64,000 bases of DNA, taken from Coprobacillus sp. Its GTDB lineage: Bacteria; Bacillota_I; Bacilli_A; RFN20; CAG-826. The DNA is taken from the NCBI GenBank assembly GCA_021203805.1, contig JAJQAM010000046.1, forward strand, positions 26,182-90,181. Reading direction: 5' to 3'. Numbering within the stretch: position 1 is the stretch's first letter; each line of letters begins with the position of its first letter. The translations under genes were made by a program, and so were the position numbers. A model generated the notes under the pieces. The model did no database searches, was not told the DNA's origin, and worked only from the letters and a program-made list of their open reading frames with translations. This document shows positions 8,077 through 17,614 of the stretch, piece by piece.

Positions 8077-8454
8077 ATGAAAGAAGCTATATCTAATAGT
8101 AGTGATGAGACTGTGGTTCTCTCTTCTAGATTCATCGCTTTAGTTTATCCCGCTAGTGACATAGGCGAGGTCAAAGCTATTCTAGCGGAGACGAAAAAAG
8201 AATATAAAAAAGCCACTCACTACGTCTATGCTTACCGCATAGGAGAAACCTCTAAAAGTAATGATGACGGCGAACCAAGTGGAACAAGCGGTCGTCCCAT
8301 CCTTGAGCTTCTTTATAAAAAAGAGATTACTAATACCCTTGTTATTGTGGTGCGCTACTTCGGTGGCTCTAAGCTTGGAGCAGGTAGGCTTCTTAGAACC
8401 TATGTAAGTGCCGCTAACGGGGCTCTTGATAAAGCGGAATATAGGGAGGTATAA
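8077..8454 (+). CDS. Short IMPACT/YigZ-family protein (N-terminal domain only)
   Basis: A 125-residue protein with the UPF0029/IMPACT signatures: DDGEPSGTSGRPIL at about 67-80 and VVIVVRYFGGSKLGAGRL-like residues at about 90-108. Bacterial YigZ proteins are usually about 200 residues and carry a second ferredoxin-like DUF1949 domain. Here the frame closes right after the first domain, so this is a single-domain version or a truncation fixed long ago. IMPACT proteins touch translation control in eukaryotes; the bacterial role is unclear. A strong GGAGGAG precedes the ATG. The mrp gene starts one base after its stop. Confidence 0.85.
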   Translation: MKEAISNSSDETVVLSSRFIALVYPASDIGEVKAILAETKKEYKKATHYVYAYRIGETSKSNDDGEPSGTSGRPILELLYKKEITNTLVIVVRYFGGSKLGAGRLLRTYVSAANGALDKAEYREV

Positions 8455-8455
8455 A

Positions 8456-9253
8456 ATGCCAGACTGCGATTATAACTGTGAAGCCTGTGATGTCGAAAAT
8501 TGTGACTCACGCACTGAGAAAGCTAGGCCCAACGAGCACTCAAACATCAAAAAAATTATCGCTATTCTCTCCGGTAAGGGAGGAGTGGGTAAATCGTATG
8601 TTACCTCGCTAGTGGCGGTCTATCTTGCTCGGGACGGCTATAAAGTGGGAATTATGGACGCTGATGTAACTGGCCCCTCTATTCCTAAGGCTTTTGGCCT
8701 TAAGGGCATGCTATCAAGCGATGGCACCTCGCTTTATCCTAAGGTGACTGACTCCGGGATAAGAGTGGTCTCCTCTAATCTTCTCATGGAGAAAGAGGAC
8801 GAGCCTATTATCTGGAGAGGCCCGCTTCTTGCCTCCCTTGTTAGACAGTTTTATGAAGATGTCGCCTGGGGAGATCTCGACTATCTTCTTATTGATATGC
8901 CTCCAGGAACTGGAGACATTGCTCTCTCCATCTTTCAGCTTCTCCCAATCGATGAGCTCTATATTGTAACGTCTCCTCAAGACCTAGTCTCACTAATTGT
9001 TACAAAAGCGATAAAGATGGCGGAGCAAATGCATATAAAGGTCAGCGGAGTAATTGAAAATATGTCTTATATCGTCTGCCCTGACTGCGGCTCTAAAATA
9101 GAGCTATATGGCCATTCATCATCTTTAGATGATGTTATCGCCCATATCCCTCTTAATCCCGATAACACGCTTCTTATGGACACGGGTCTAGTAGAAAGCG
9201 CCGTGGAAGAGGCTATAATTCCAGTGGTTAATAAAATAAAGGAAGGAAAATAA
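8456..9253 (+). CDS. Mrp/ApbC-type P-loop ATPase (Fe-S carrier)
   Basis: A 266-residue protein. Residues about 33-50 hold the deviant Walker A loop (SGKGGVGKS), followed by DADVTGPSIPKAFGLKG and DYLLIDMPPGTGD, the signatures of Mrp/NBP35 proteins that carry and transfer Fe-S clusters. A CPDCGSK motif near residue 208 supplies the paired cysteines of the family. The N-terminus is also cysteine-rich (four cysteines within the first 20 residues). The start at 8456 is chosen over an upstream in-frame ATG because AGGGAGG at 8443-8449 sits at the right distance and the previous gene ends at 8454. Confidence 0.92.
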   Translation: MPDCDYNCEACDVENCDSRTEKARPNEHSNIKKIIAILSGKGGVGKSYVTSLVAVYLARDGYKVGIMDADVTGPSIPKAFGLKGMLSSDGTSLYPKVTDSGIRVVSSNLLMEKEDEPIIWRGPLLASLVRQFYEDVAWGDLDYLLIDMPPGTGDIALSIFQLLPIDELYIVTSPQDLVSLIVTKAIKMAEQMHIKVSGVIENMSYIVCPDCGSKIELYGHSSSLDDVIAHIPLNPDNTLLMDTGLVESAVEEAIIPVVNKIKEGK

Positions 9254-9257
9254 AACT

Positions 9258-10535
9258 ATGGATGAACTAGAAAGAAGAAGAAATGAAGTCTTCAAATTAA
9301 TGGCGGAAAATTCCGCGCTTATCGTACACGCCGGTGTCACGAAAATCTCAAGTGAGGATGAGGAGCTCCCCTTTGTCACAAATACCTCCTTTTACTACCT
9401 CACTAATATTAGGCAGGAAAACTCAGTGGTCCTCCTTATTAAAGGAATTGGAGTAGAGCTTACTTATCTCTTTGTCGATGAGTATAGCGAGCTTAAAGAG
9501 AAGTGGACTGGGAAGAGACTTACGATTAAAGAGGCTCAGGATATCTCTCATATCGATAATGTTTTGACCTCTAACACTCTTCAGGCCACCCTTGATAGTA
9601 TCTTAAAGGGGCACTTTGGAGATATCGGTCAGATTAATACAATCTATCTCGACCTTACTCCCGAGACGAAGATTGGCACTAAAAATGATGGAGAGCCCTA
9701 TTTTACTAAAGATCTCGCCTCTGATATCAAAGCGATATTCCCCTATATTACCATTAAAAATGGTAAGGACTTAGTAACAAGTGTCAGACTTATTAAAAGC
9801 GAGTTTGAAATCGATTTAATTAAGAAAGCGATAGAGGCCACGAATAAAGGAATCATGCATCTTCTTGCTAATCTTCACGGGGGCCAATATGAATGGGAAG
9901 TTTCTGATGACTTTGCCTACTACGGGAGAAAAGATAATCGAAGAGAGCTCTCTTTCCCCTCTATTATCGCGGGAGGAGCAAATGCGACATGCCTCCATTA
10001 TCCTCAGCAAAACGATAAGCTTGATGATAAAGATCTCGTCTTATTTGACCTAGGATATAGAGAAGATAATTACTGCGCGGATATCTCCCGTACCTATCCG
10101 ATAAGCGGAAAGTTTAATGAGACGCAGCGTAAAGTCTATGAAGCGGTTCTTAACTGCAATAAAGCAGTAATTGAATATGCGCATGTGGGTCTATCCTGTA
10201 AGGACCTTAATGATTTCACCATTGAATTCCTTAGAAAGGAATGTATCCGCCTAAAGCTCATGGAGCCAGGCGATGATATTCGAAAATATTATTATCACGG
10301 CGTCTCTCACTATCTAGGAATCGACACTCACGACGTGAGCTTTGGAAGAGATAAACCTCTTGAAGTGGGCAATGTTATTACCGTAGAGCCAGGTTTATAT
10401 TTTAAGGAGCTTGGCATCGGCGTTCGTATCGAAGATAACGTCGTTATCCGTGATTGGGGCGCTGAGGTTTTATCTCCTGAGATTAAAAAAGAAATAAATG
10501 ATATTGAAAAACTAATGTCCACTAAAGCGAGGTAA
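9258..10535 (+). CDS. pepP: Xaa-Pro aminopeptidase (M24 family)
   Basis: A 425-residue creatinase-fold metallopeptidase that removes an N-terminal residue before proline. The M24 metal ligands are visible in order: two aspartates in LFDLGYREDNYCADISRTY (about 255-275), a histidine in HGVSHYLGIDTHD (about 345-358), a glutamate in TVEPGLYF (about 378) and a glutamate in RIEDNVVI (about 393). The N-terminal creatinase domain includes an FYYLTNI stretch. It lies four bases after mrp and three bases before glpK, so the cluster is probably one operon. Confidence 0.93.
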   Translation: MDELERRRNEVFKLMAENSALIVHAGVTKISSEDEELPFVTNTSFYYLTNIRQENSVVLLIKGIGVELTYLFVDEYSELKEKWTGKRLTIKEAQDISHIDNVLTSNTLQATLDSILKGHFGDIGQINTIYLDLTPETKIGTKNDGEPYFTKDLASDIKAIFPYITIKNGKDLVTSVRLIKSEFEIDLIKKAIEATNKGIMHLLANLHGGQYEWEVSDDFAYYGRKDNRRELSFPSIIAGGANATCLHYPQQNDKLDDKDLVLFDLGYREDNYCADISRTYPISGKFNETQRKVYEAVLNCNKAVIEYAHVGLSCKDLNDFTIEFLRKECIRLKLMEPGDDIRKYYYHGVSHYLGIDTHDVSFGRDKPLEVGNVITVEPGLYFKELGIGVRIEDNVVIRDWGAEVLSPEIKKEINDIEKLMSTKAR

Positions 10536-10538
10536 TTA

Positions 10539-12023
10539 ATGGGGAAGTATATTCTCTCAATTGATCAAGGAACAACCTCATCAAGAGCCATTCTCTTCGA
10601 CCATAATGGTCACATCTTTAAGAGTGCGTATCGGGAAATTAAAAACTATTTCCCTAAACCAGGTTGGGTGGAGATTGACCCTCAAGAGATTTGGATCTCG
10701 GTCGTGGAAGTGGTGAATGAAGTATTAATTAAAGCTAATATTTCTTACTCTAGTATCGACTCTATTGGAATCACTAATCAAAGAGAAACAGTCGTGGTCT
10801 GGGAAGAAGAAAGCGGTCTTCCGATTTATAACGCGATTAACTGGCAGTCTCGTCAAAGTAGTGAAATCTGCGAAAGATACACCGCTATGAAAGAATATAT
10901 CCATAAGAAAACAGGTCTACTTATTAACCCTTATTTCAGTGCTTCTAAAATCAGATATATTTTAGAAAACGTCAAAGGCGCAGAGAAAAAGGCCAAAGAG
11001 GGAAAGCTTTTATGCGGAACGATTGACACCTGGCTTATGTATAAGATGAGCGAAGGTAAGATCTTTGCAACGGACGTCTCAAACGCTTCTAGGACCATGC
11101 TCTTTAATATCAATACTTGTGAGTGGGATAAAGACCTTCTCGATTTATTTAAGATTCCTAGCCACATGCTCCCTAAGGTTTGTCCCTCTTCTTATGACTA
11201 CGGCATAGCCTCCTTTTTTGATAAGAATCTACATATATGCGGAGTCGCGGGAGACCAGCAGGCCTCTTTATTTGGTCATACCTGCTTTAAAAAAGGTGAC
11301 TCGAAAAACACGTATGGAACGGGCTGCTTTATGCTCACTAATACCGGAAAGACCCCGGTTTACTCTAAAAATGGTCTATTGACCACCATTGCCTGGCAGG
11401 TGGGTAGTGAAATTACCTATGCCTTAGAGGGTAGCGTATTTATTGGCGGCGCGGTTGTTCAGTGGCTAAAAGACGAGATGAAGATGATTAGAACCTCGGA
11501 TGAGAGCGAAAAGGAAGCCTATTTATGCGACACCACCGGCGGCGTTTATCTCGTCCCCGCTTTTGTGGGACTAGGAACTCCTTACTGGAATGATGACGTA
11601 AGAGGCGCGGTCTTTGGTCTTACGAGAGGCACGAATAAACATCAGTTTATAAGAGCCGCTCTCGATAGTATTGCCTATCAGTGCGCTGATGTATATGAGG
11701 TCATGAAGAAAGAGACAAAACTTGATATTCCAGTTCTCAGCGTCGATGGAGGGGCCACTGAAAATAATTATCTCCTTCAGTTTGAAGCGGATATTCTTCG
11801 TATCTATATCGAGAGAACATCCTGTAAAGAGATTACCGCTTTAGGAGCCTGCTACCTCGCTGGTCTATATACCGGCTACTTCCCTACTATTGAATCGATT
11901 AAGAAAACGCACGAAGTAGAAAGAGCCTTTACAAGCGAGATCACTAGGGAGGAAGCAAATAAATACATCGCTGGCTGGAAGAAAGCCGTTAAGGCCACTG
12001 AGGCCTATAAAGTAAGCGAGTAA
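10539..12023 (+). CDS. glpK: Glycerol kinase
   Basis: A 494-residue FGGY kinase that phosphorylates glycerol to sn-glycerol-3-phosphate with ATP. It opens with SIDQGTTSSRAILFD, followed by the substrate-contacting NQRETVVVWE (about 82-91) and NAINWQSRQ (about 100-108). The GTGCFMLTNTG and SVDGGATENNYLLQ motifs (about 264 and 404) belong to the ATP side. Full family length. No glycerol facilitator or glycerol-3-phosphate dehydrogenase gene is in the window. A terminator follows. Confidence 0.97.
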   Translation: MGKYILSIDQGTTSSRAILFDHNGHIFKSAYREIKNYFPKPGWVEIDPQEIWISVVEVVNEVLIKANISYSSIDSIGITNQRETVVVWEEESGLPIYNAINWQSRQSSEICERYTAMKEYIHKKTGLLINPYFSASKIRYILENVKGAEKKAKEGKLLCGTIDTWLMYKMSEGKIFATDVSNASRTMLFNINTCEWDKDLLDLFKIPSHMLPKVCPSSYDYGIASFFDKNLHICGVAGDQQASLFGHTCFKKGDSKNTYGTGCFMLTNTGKTPVYSKNGLLTTIAWQVGSEITYALEGSVFIGGAVVQWLKDEMKMIRTSDESEKEAYLCDTTGGVYLVPAFVGLGTPYWNDDVRGAVFGLTRGTNKHQFIRAALDSIAYQCADVYEVMKKETKLDIPVLSVDGGATENNYLLQFEADILRIYIERTSCKEITALGACYLAGLYTGYFPTIESIKKTHEVERAFTSEITREEANKYIAGWKKAVKATEAYKVSE

Positions 12024-12058
12024 TTTATAATTTTATTTATACAAGTATAAATTAAATT

Positions 12059-12089
12059 AAAAAAATAGCCCTTTACGAGCTATTTTTTT
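12059..12089 (+). terminator. Intrinsic terminator after glpK
   Basis: A 9-bp stem (12061-12069 with 12079-12087), a 9-base loop and a T-run separate glpK from the AddAB operon. Confidence 0.8.
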
Positions 12090-12108
12090 GTGTGCTAGAG
12101 TGAATGCT

Positions 12109-14433
12109 ATGAAAAAGAAACTTCTCGTTATTGCCCCCTCTAGCGCGCACCGCTATCTCTTTAGTGACTACCGCGCTAAAGATAGTTTTTGTGATGTGAA
12201 GATTGTATCTAAAGAGGAGCTTTATCACTCTTTTCTAAATAAATATGATTCGAGCTATATCGCTTATCTTATTGATAAGTTTGATCTCACTTATGACTTT
12301 GCTAGGGAAATCGTCTCCTATTTCCCGTATCTAGATAAAAAGGAGCCGAGAGCGGGCACGATAACCCCTAAAATAGCGAGGATTATGGCCTATAAAGAAG
12401 AGTGCGAAAAGTCTTTGCTTGTTCATCCCGTTGAAAGGCCTTTCTTTCCTGAGCTTATTTATGAAGGGAGAGAAAAAGAGCTTAGAGGGTATAGGCCGGA
12501 GGACTGCTACTTTAGTAAGCTTAATTTAGATTTTCCTACTACACTTAATATCGAGCCCGTTAGAGACTATGACGTTGACTATTTTGTGGACGCGGATGAC
12601 GAGGTGCTCTATGTCCTTAACGAGATAAGCTCCCTCATAAGTCAGGGCGTTTCTCCCTCTAATATCTATATCACTTTTGAAAATAAGGACTATACTTATC
12701 TCCTCGTGAAATACGCTCCAATATTTAATCTAAAAATCAATCATTTAGTGCAAAAAACTCTTAATACGGCGCCAATTTGTCTTGATTTTATTAAAAAACT
12801 TGAGGAGTGTCAGGACCTAGATTTAGCAACTGATTATCTCGAGTCAAATTGGAGCGAGGATCCTAATTACGGAGTCCTAATTAATCTAATTAGTGAGAAT
12901 TCTTTTAAATTTCTTTCCCTAGATAAGCAGCTTTTAGTTTTTAAGAAGGTTTTTTCTGAAGAGATTATTCATTCTGAAACCTACCTCGGCGCGATTAATA
13001 TTATTAGCGGCCCCACCCTTAATCCTAGCGATCATATTTTTGTGCTCGGCTTTGCACTTGACTATTACCCGAGAGAGAATAAAGAAACCTCTTATCTATC
13101 AGAAGATGAAAAAAGCATCATTGGATATTTTAGCGCTAACGAGCTTAATGAAAGCCGAAAAGCGGATGTTAAAGAGCTCTTATGCTCTGCTTCAACTATC
13201 CATCTCTCTTTCTCTGAATATGTCTTTGCCAATAAGTATTACCCAGTTGATCCTGATTTCATCAGTCAAAACTTTATTAAAGACCACTTTGTTAGTGAAT
13301 ACTTCTCAAAAGAATACGCCTATATCAATGCCTGTAAAGCGGAGGATCAACTCTCTAATTATCTTCAGATGAGTGATAATGTAAGTTCTCTGAGAACTTA
13401 CTGCCCTGAATTTAAAGATAATATCTATGGTGCCTATGATTATACTTTCTCTGGTTTAGATCAAGATGCATCTAGAAATAAAGTTCATATCTCATATAGC
13501 GGCGCTAGGCAGTATCTAGGCTGCCCCTTTGCCTATTACACTAACTATATACTAGGAATAAAAGACGATAAAGACACCTTTAGCGCAGATGTTGGAACTA
13601 TCGCTCACGAGGTCTACGAGCAGTATTACAAACTAGGTGGATCTTTTGACTTTGAAGAGGCCTATAGCGAAGCGGTTTTTAAACTTGCGGATAAGTTTGA
13701 CACTCGTGACATGATCCTTCTTGACACTAATCTTAAGCAGTGGATTCATCATCTTCTTGATACCTTTAAGGTTCATGACGCCGCGATGGGAACTAAATTA
13801 ACCCATACGTATGCTGAAACCTATGTCGATCATTTCCCAATTGATGATGAAGGAAAAATAGAAATAAACGGGAAAATTGATAAAGCGATAGTTACGGATA
13901 ACCATTATGCCTATATCGTTGACTATAAATCCTATGAGATGAAATTTAAGGAGAGTCAGATTAGCACGGGCGAAAGCCTTCAGCTTCCAACCTATCTTCT
14001 CTTATCAGAGTCCCCTGACTCGCATTTATCAAGCTATGATATCGCAGGCGTCTTCTATCAAAGATATCTTCCGCCTAAACCATACGAAAATGATAACTAT
14101 TATATCCTTACAGGAAAGATTCTTGATGAAGAAGAAGCCGTAAGTTCTTTTGACCCTGATAGATCGTTTATTAAATACCCCACTCGAGGGGAAAGCGCTT
14201 TTTCAAGCGCCGATGATTTTGCGCGCTATAAAAAGATAGCAAGAGATACCTATCTAGACCTCGGAAATAGAATTCTTAAAAACGACTTTTCTATTAGTCC
14301 AATCTTTTATAGTAAGTCAAAAAGCGCTTGTACGGACTGCCCTTATAAAGACATATGCTACCGCTTTAGCAAGGTAAATAGTGAAGACGAGGACGAAGAA
14401 GGCGGAGAGCTAGAGGAGGCTAGTAATGAGTAG
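12109..14433 (+). CDS. addB: AddB-like nuclease subunit of the AddAB helicase-nuclease
   Basis: A 774-residue PD-(D/E)XK nuclease protein that partners AddA in double-strand-break end processing. The C-terminal nuclease carries VGTIAHEVYEQYY and IDKAIVTDNHYAYIVDYKS (catalytic aspartate, D-x-K pattern). The iron-sulfur cysteines are present: one in YLGCPFAYYTNYILG and three in CTDCPYKDIC near the C-terminus, the AddB arrangement. The helicase-like N-terminal half is degenerate and the protein is shorter than the roughly 1150-residue AddB of Bacillus. The ATG at 12109 is preferred to a TTG 21 bases upstream, which overlaps the glpK terminator. It overlaps addA by eight bases. Confidence 0.85.
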   Translation: MKKKLLVIAPSSAHRYLFSDYRAKDSFCDVKIVSKEELYHSFLNKYDSSYIAYLIDKFDLTYDFAREIVSYFPYLDKKEPRAGTITPKIARIMAYKEECEKSLLVHPVERPFFPELIYEGREKELRGYRPEDCYFSKLNLDFPTTLNIEPVRDYDVDYFVDADDEVLYVLNEISSLISQGVSPSNIYITFENKDYTYLLVKYAPIFNLKINHLVQKTLNTAPICLDFIKKLEECQDLDLATDYLESNWSEDPNYGVLINLISENSFKFLSLDKQLLVFKKVFSEEIIHSETYLGAINIISGPTLNPSDHIFVLGFALDYYPRENKETSYLSEDEKSIIGYFSANELNESRKADVKELLCSASTIHLSFSEYVFANKYYPVDPDFISQNFIKDHFVSEYFSKEYAYINACKAEDQLSNYLQMSDNVSSLRTYCPEFKDNIYGAYDYTFSGLDQDASRNKVHISYSGARQYLGCPFAYYTNYILGIKDDKDTFSADVGTIAHEVYEQYYKLGGSFDFEEAYSEAVFKLADKFDTRDMILLDTNLKQWIHHLLDTFKVHDAAMGTKLTHTYAETYVDHFPIDDEGKIEINGKIDKAIVTDNHYAYIVDYKSYEMKFKESQISTGESLQLPTYLLLSESPDSHLSSYDIAGVFYQRYLPPKPYENDNYYILTGKILDEEEAVSSFDPDRSFIKYPTRGESAFSSADDFARYKKIARDTYLDLGNRILKNDFSISPIFYSKSKSACTDCPYKDICYRFSKVNSEDEDEEGGELEEASNE

Positions 14434-17400
14434 TGTTAATTTCTCCTCTTCTCAGCGTGAAGCGATAAAAGGGTATCCAAATACTAATATTTTAGTGAGC
14501 GCCGGCGCGGGAAGCGGTAAGACCACGGTCATGACGGAAAGAATTATAGAGCTTGTCTCTCAGGACACTCCTATTGATAAGTTCCTTGTTCTAACCTTTA
14601 CAGACGCCGCCGCTAACTCGATGAAGAGTAAAATTAGAAAAGCTATCGCGGAAAGTCAAGACTCTAAGGTCCGTGAATCTCTTTCTAAGATAGATCAGTC
14701 TCATATTGAAACCTTTGACGCTTTTGCCCTCTATATCGTGAAGAAATACTCCTATCTTGATTCGATTAAACTCGATAAAGATATCTCAATTATCGATAAA
14801 GGAATTATCGAGATTAAAAGAAATGAAATCCTAGAGGAGACAATATGTGACTATCTTGACTCAGACAGGGAGGAAGGCGAGGAATTCTTTGATATCTATA
14901 CCGCTTACTCCTATAAAAACGATGATGAGATTAAAAAGACCATTAGCGACATCATTAATAAAGCCCATCTCACCTCAAATAAAGATGAATACTATAAAAG
15001 CTGCATCAGTCTCTTTAATGAAGGTTTTATAAGAGAAAAAGTAAGGCAAGTTGTAAGCGATACAATTAGCGGACTTCACCATTATCTCGATATTGTTAAT
15101 AATCCAAATTCCCTAAGTAGTCAGCGCTTAGTGGACCAGCTTAATGAATACCTTCATAGTGTCCTCTACTTTGATGATGGGAGAGAAAGAAAAACTTACG
15201 AAGAGCTTGCGGACGCGCTTAATAACATCGAGTTTAAGCGTAAACCCGCCAAGAGCAAAGACGATAGTGATGAGACGGCCGCCGCTGATAAAGCCTTAAA
15301 CGATACGATTAGTGATTACATTAAAAGCCTTAAACCACTCTTTAGTTTTGAAAGCGAAGAAGAAATTGTAAGAGACTATATGTCTCACCGCTACGAAGCG
15401 GAGACTCTTGTTAATATCGCTCGTGAAGTCGACGATAAGCTCACTGAATATAAGAGAAGTCTAAATGTCTTTGAGTTCTCTGATATCTCCCTTATGTCGA
15501 GCGCTATTTTACGAGATAACCCCGAAGTCGCTAGTGAATTACGCGACTCATTTGAATATATTTTTATCGATGAATATCAAGACACTAATGATATCCAAGA
15601 ATCGGTAATTGACGCAATTAGTAAGAATAATGTCTATATGGTGGGAGATATCAAGCAGTCAATCTATGCTTTTAGAAACGCGGACTGTGAGATATTTAAT
15701 GAGAAGTTTAATCTCTATAAAGCGGGAGAAGGCGGCAAAGAGATCGATATGAACGATAACTACAGGAGCCGAAAAGAAATCGTAGAGGGTGTGAATACGA
15801 TGTTTTCTGTTCTTATGAGCCCCGCGAGCATGGTCTCCTCATATTCTCCAATCGACTATAAAAAGGGAAATCATAGCTTTACCTACGCCCGAAAAGACTA
15901 TGAAGATCACAGCTTAAAGAAAGACTACGGCTTCTCAGTGAACCAGTTCCACTTTGAAAAGAGCGATGACCCTACCGCCCCCTCTATCTTTGACTATCAA
16001 GCTAGTCTCATCGCTGATGACATCATCTCGAGAATAAATAATGAAGAGAAGATATATGACGAAGGAGAAGAAAGAGTAGTGAAATACTCCGATTTTGCTA
16101 TCCTTATTCAGGCGAGCACTCACTTTTCTTCCATTCAAAGAGTGTTTAATGAAAAGCATATTCCTCTCATCATAAAAAAAGACGAGGACTCAATAGACTA
16201 TTCATTTAAACAGATTATCAAAAGCCTAGTAAAACTTGTCTATTTTATTTCTATTGATGAATATAGTAACGATTTCTATCACGCTTTTGCCTCGGTTTAC
16301 CGCTCCCCAATTGTCAAAATGGAAAATAAAGATGCCCATTTATATGAGTTATTCCGAAATAAAGAGCTTATTAAAAGCGATGAACTCTTCCTTAAAATAA
16401 AAAACATTTCTGATCAAGTAAATTCCCTCTCACTTTCAGAAATTATGCTCGCCCTCTACCGTGATTTTGATTTTCTTGGGACTATTTTTTCTCTAGCGTC
16501 CTACTCTAAAAACTCCCTTCTCTTTGATAAATTCCTCTCTAATAGCCTAGAAATGGAAAAGCTAGGTTACACCCTTAAAGAGTTTGTGGACTACTACGAT
16601 GATATCGATAAATATAGCGTCTCTATTGAGATCCCATCTGATTCAAGTATTGAAAACGCGGTGGTCTTATCCACCATTCATAAAGCCAAGGGCCTTGAGT
16701 ATCATATTTGCTATTTCCCCTTCCTTGACCAAGCGCCACGCGGGAATAATTTCCGTAGCCCCACTCCGAAATACATTACCCCAACAAAGAAAAACGGCCT
16801 TCTCTTCCCCTATAGGAAGCAGTCAAAAGAATATGTTTCTTCTTTCCTTCAAATTAAAACCAGTAATGACGAGAAACTCGATAAGTTCTACGAGCAAATC
16901 CGTCTCCTCTATGTCTCTCTTACTAGAGCTAAAGATGAGAATATCATCTATCTAAAAGATGATACGAAATCATGTCTCTTTTTAGACACCGCGAAAAACT
17001 TTGGTCAGTTTATTCAGTTTGCTCTAAATCATAATCCATATGATTTTAGAATAAACGAAGGAGTCGAGCCTAAAAACAATAGCCTTAACTATAGCGGTGA
17101 GGAGAGTAGTGAGGTGAAACCTATTACTATCTCCTCTATTAATCCTGACTATGAACTCATAACTCGCACCCACGCCTCCAAAGAGATGAAGGAAGAAGTG
17201 GATGTGAACGCTCTTAGAAGAGGAAGCGAGCTTCACTACGTTTTAGAGCACCTTGATTTTGCTAGCCCTGACTTTTCTAAATTCCCAGGATTAGAGGAAA
17301 AAGACATCGCTCATATTCAAAATATGCTTAGCCTCGACATCTTTAAAGATGTCGAAAATAAAGAGGTCCTCCATGAATTTAAATTCTATGATGAAAAAAA

Positions 17401-17614
17401 CGGCCTTACCGGAGTCATAGACTGTATGCTAGTTAGCCCAGATAGAATCGATATCATTGACTTTAAAACGAATAATATAGAAGATGAGGCTTATTATAAC
17501 CAGCTTCGAGCATATAAAGACTACATAAAACAGACTACGTCTCTTAGCGAAGAAGACATTCATGTGCATTTACTCTCTCTTGCTGGTAAAATTGATTTAG
17601 ACATAAAACTATGA
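14426..17614 (+). CDS. addA: AddA helicase-nuclease subunit
   Basis: A 1062-residue UvrD-type superfamily 1 helicase with C-terminal RecB-type nuclease. Walker A is SAGAGSGKTTVMTERI near residue 25. The helicase motifs FIDEYQDTNDIQ (about 388), VGDIKQSIYAFR (about 409) and STIHKAKGLEY (about 750) are intact, and the last 140 residues include GVIDCMLVSPDRIDIIDFKTNN, the nuclease active site. With AddB it resects broken DNA ends before RecA loading. The start overlaps addB, and the stop overlaps the next gene as ATGA. Confidence 0.95.
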   Translation: MSSVNFSSSQREAIKGYPNTNILVSAGAGSGKTTVMTERIIELVSQDTPIDKFLVLTFTDAAANSMKSKIRKAIAESQDSKVRESLSKIDQSHIETFDAFALYIVKKYSYLDSIKLDKDISIIDKGIIEIKRNEILEETICDYLDSDREEGEEFFDIYTAYSYKNDDEIKKTISDIINKAHLTSNKDEYYKSCISLFNEGFIREKVRQVVSDTISGLHHYLDIVNNPNSLSSQRLVDQLNEYLHSVLYFDDGRERKTYEELADALNNIEFKRKPAKSKDDSDETAAADKALNDTISDYIKSLKPLFSFESEEEIVRDYMSHRYEAETLVNIAREVDDKLTEYKRSLNVFEFSDISLMSSAILRDNPEVASELRDSFEYIFIDEYQDTNDIQESVIDAISKNNVYMVGDIKQSIYAFRNADCEIFNEKFNLYKAGEGGKEIDMNDNYRSRKEIVEGVNTMFSVLMSPASMVSSYSPIDYKKGNHSFTYARKDYEDHSLKKDYGFSVNQFHFEKSDDPTAPSIFDYQASLIADDIISRINNEEKIYDEGEERVVKYSDFAILIQASTHFSSIQRVFNEKHIPLIIKKDEDSIDYSFKQIIKSLVKLVYFISIDEYSNDFYHAFASVYRSPIVKMENKDAHLYELFRNKELIKSDELFLKIKNISDQVNSLSLSEIMLALYRDFDFLGTIFSLASYSKNSLLFDKFLSNSLEMEKLGYTLKEFVDYYDDIDKYSVSIEIPSDSSIENAVVLSTIHKAKGLEYHICYFPFLDQAPRGNNFRSPTPKYITPTKKNGLLFPYRKQSKEYVSSFLQIKTSNDEKLDKFYEQIRLLYVSLTRAKDENIIYLKDDTKSCLFLDTAKNFGQFIQFALNHNPYDFRINEGVEPKNNSLNYSGEESSEVKPITISSINPDYELITRTHASKEMKEEVDVNALRRGSELHYVLEHLDFASPDFSKFPGLEEKDIAHIQNMLSLDIFKDVENKEVLHEFKFYDEKNGLTGVIDCMLVSPDRIDIIDFKTNNIEDEAYYNQLRAYKDYIKQTTSLSEEDIHVHLLSLAGKIDLDIKL

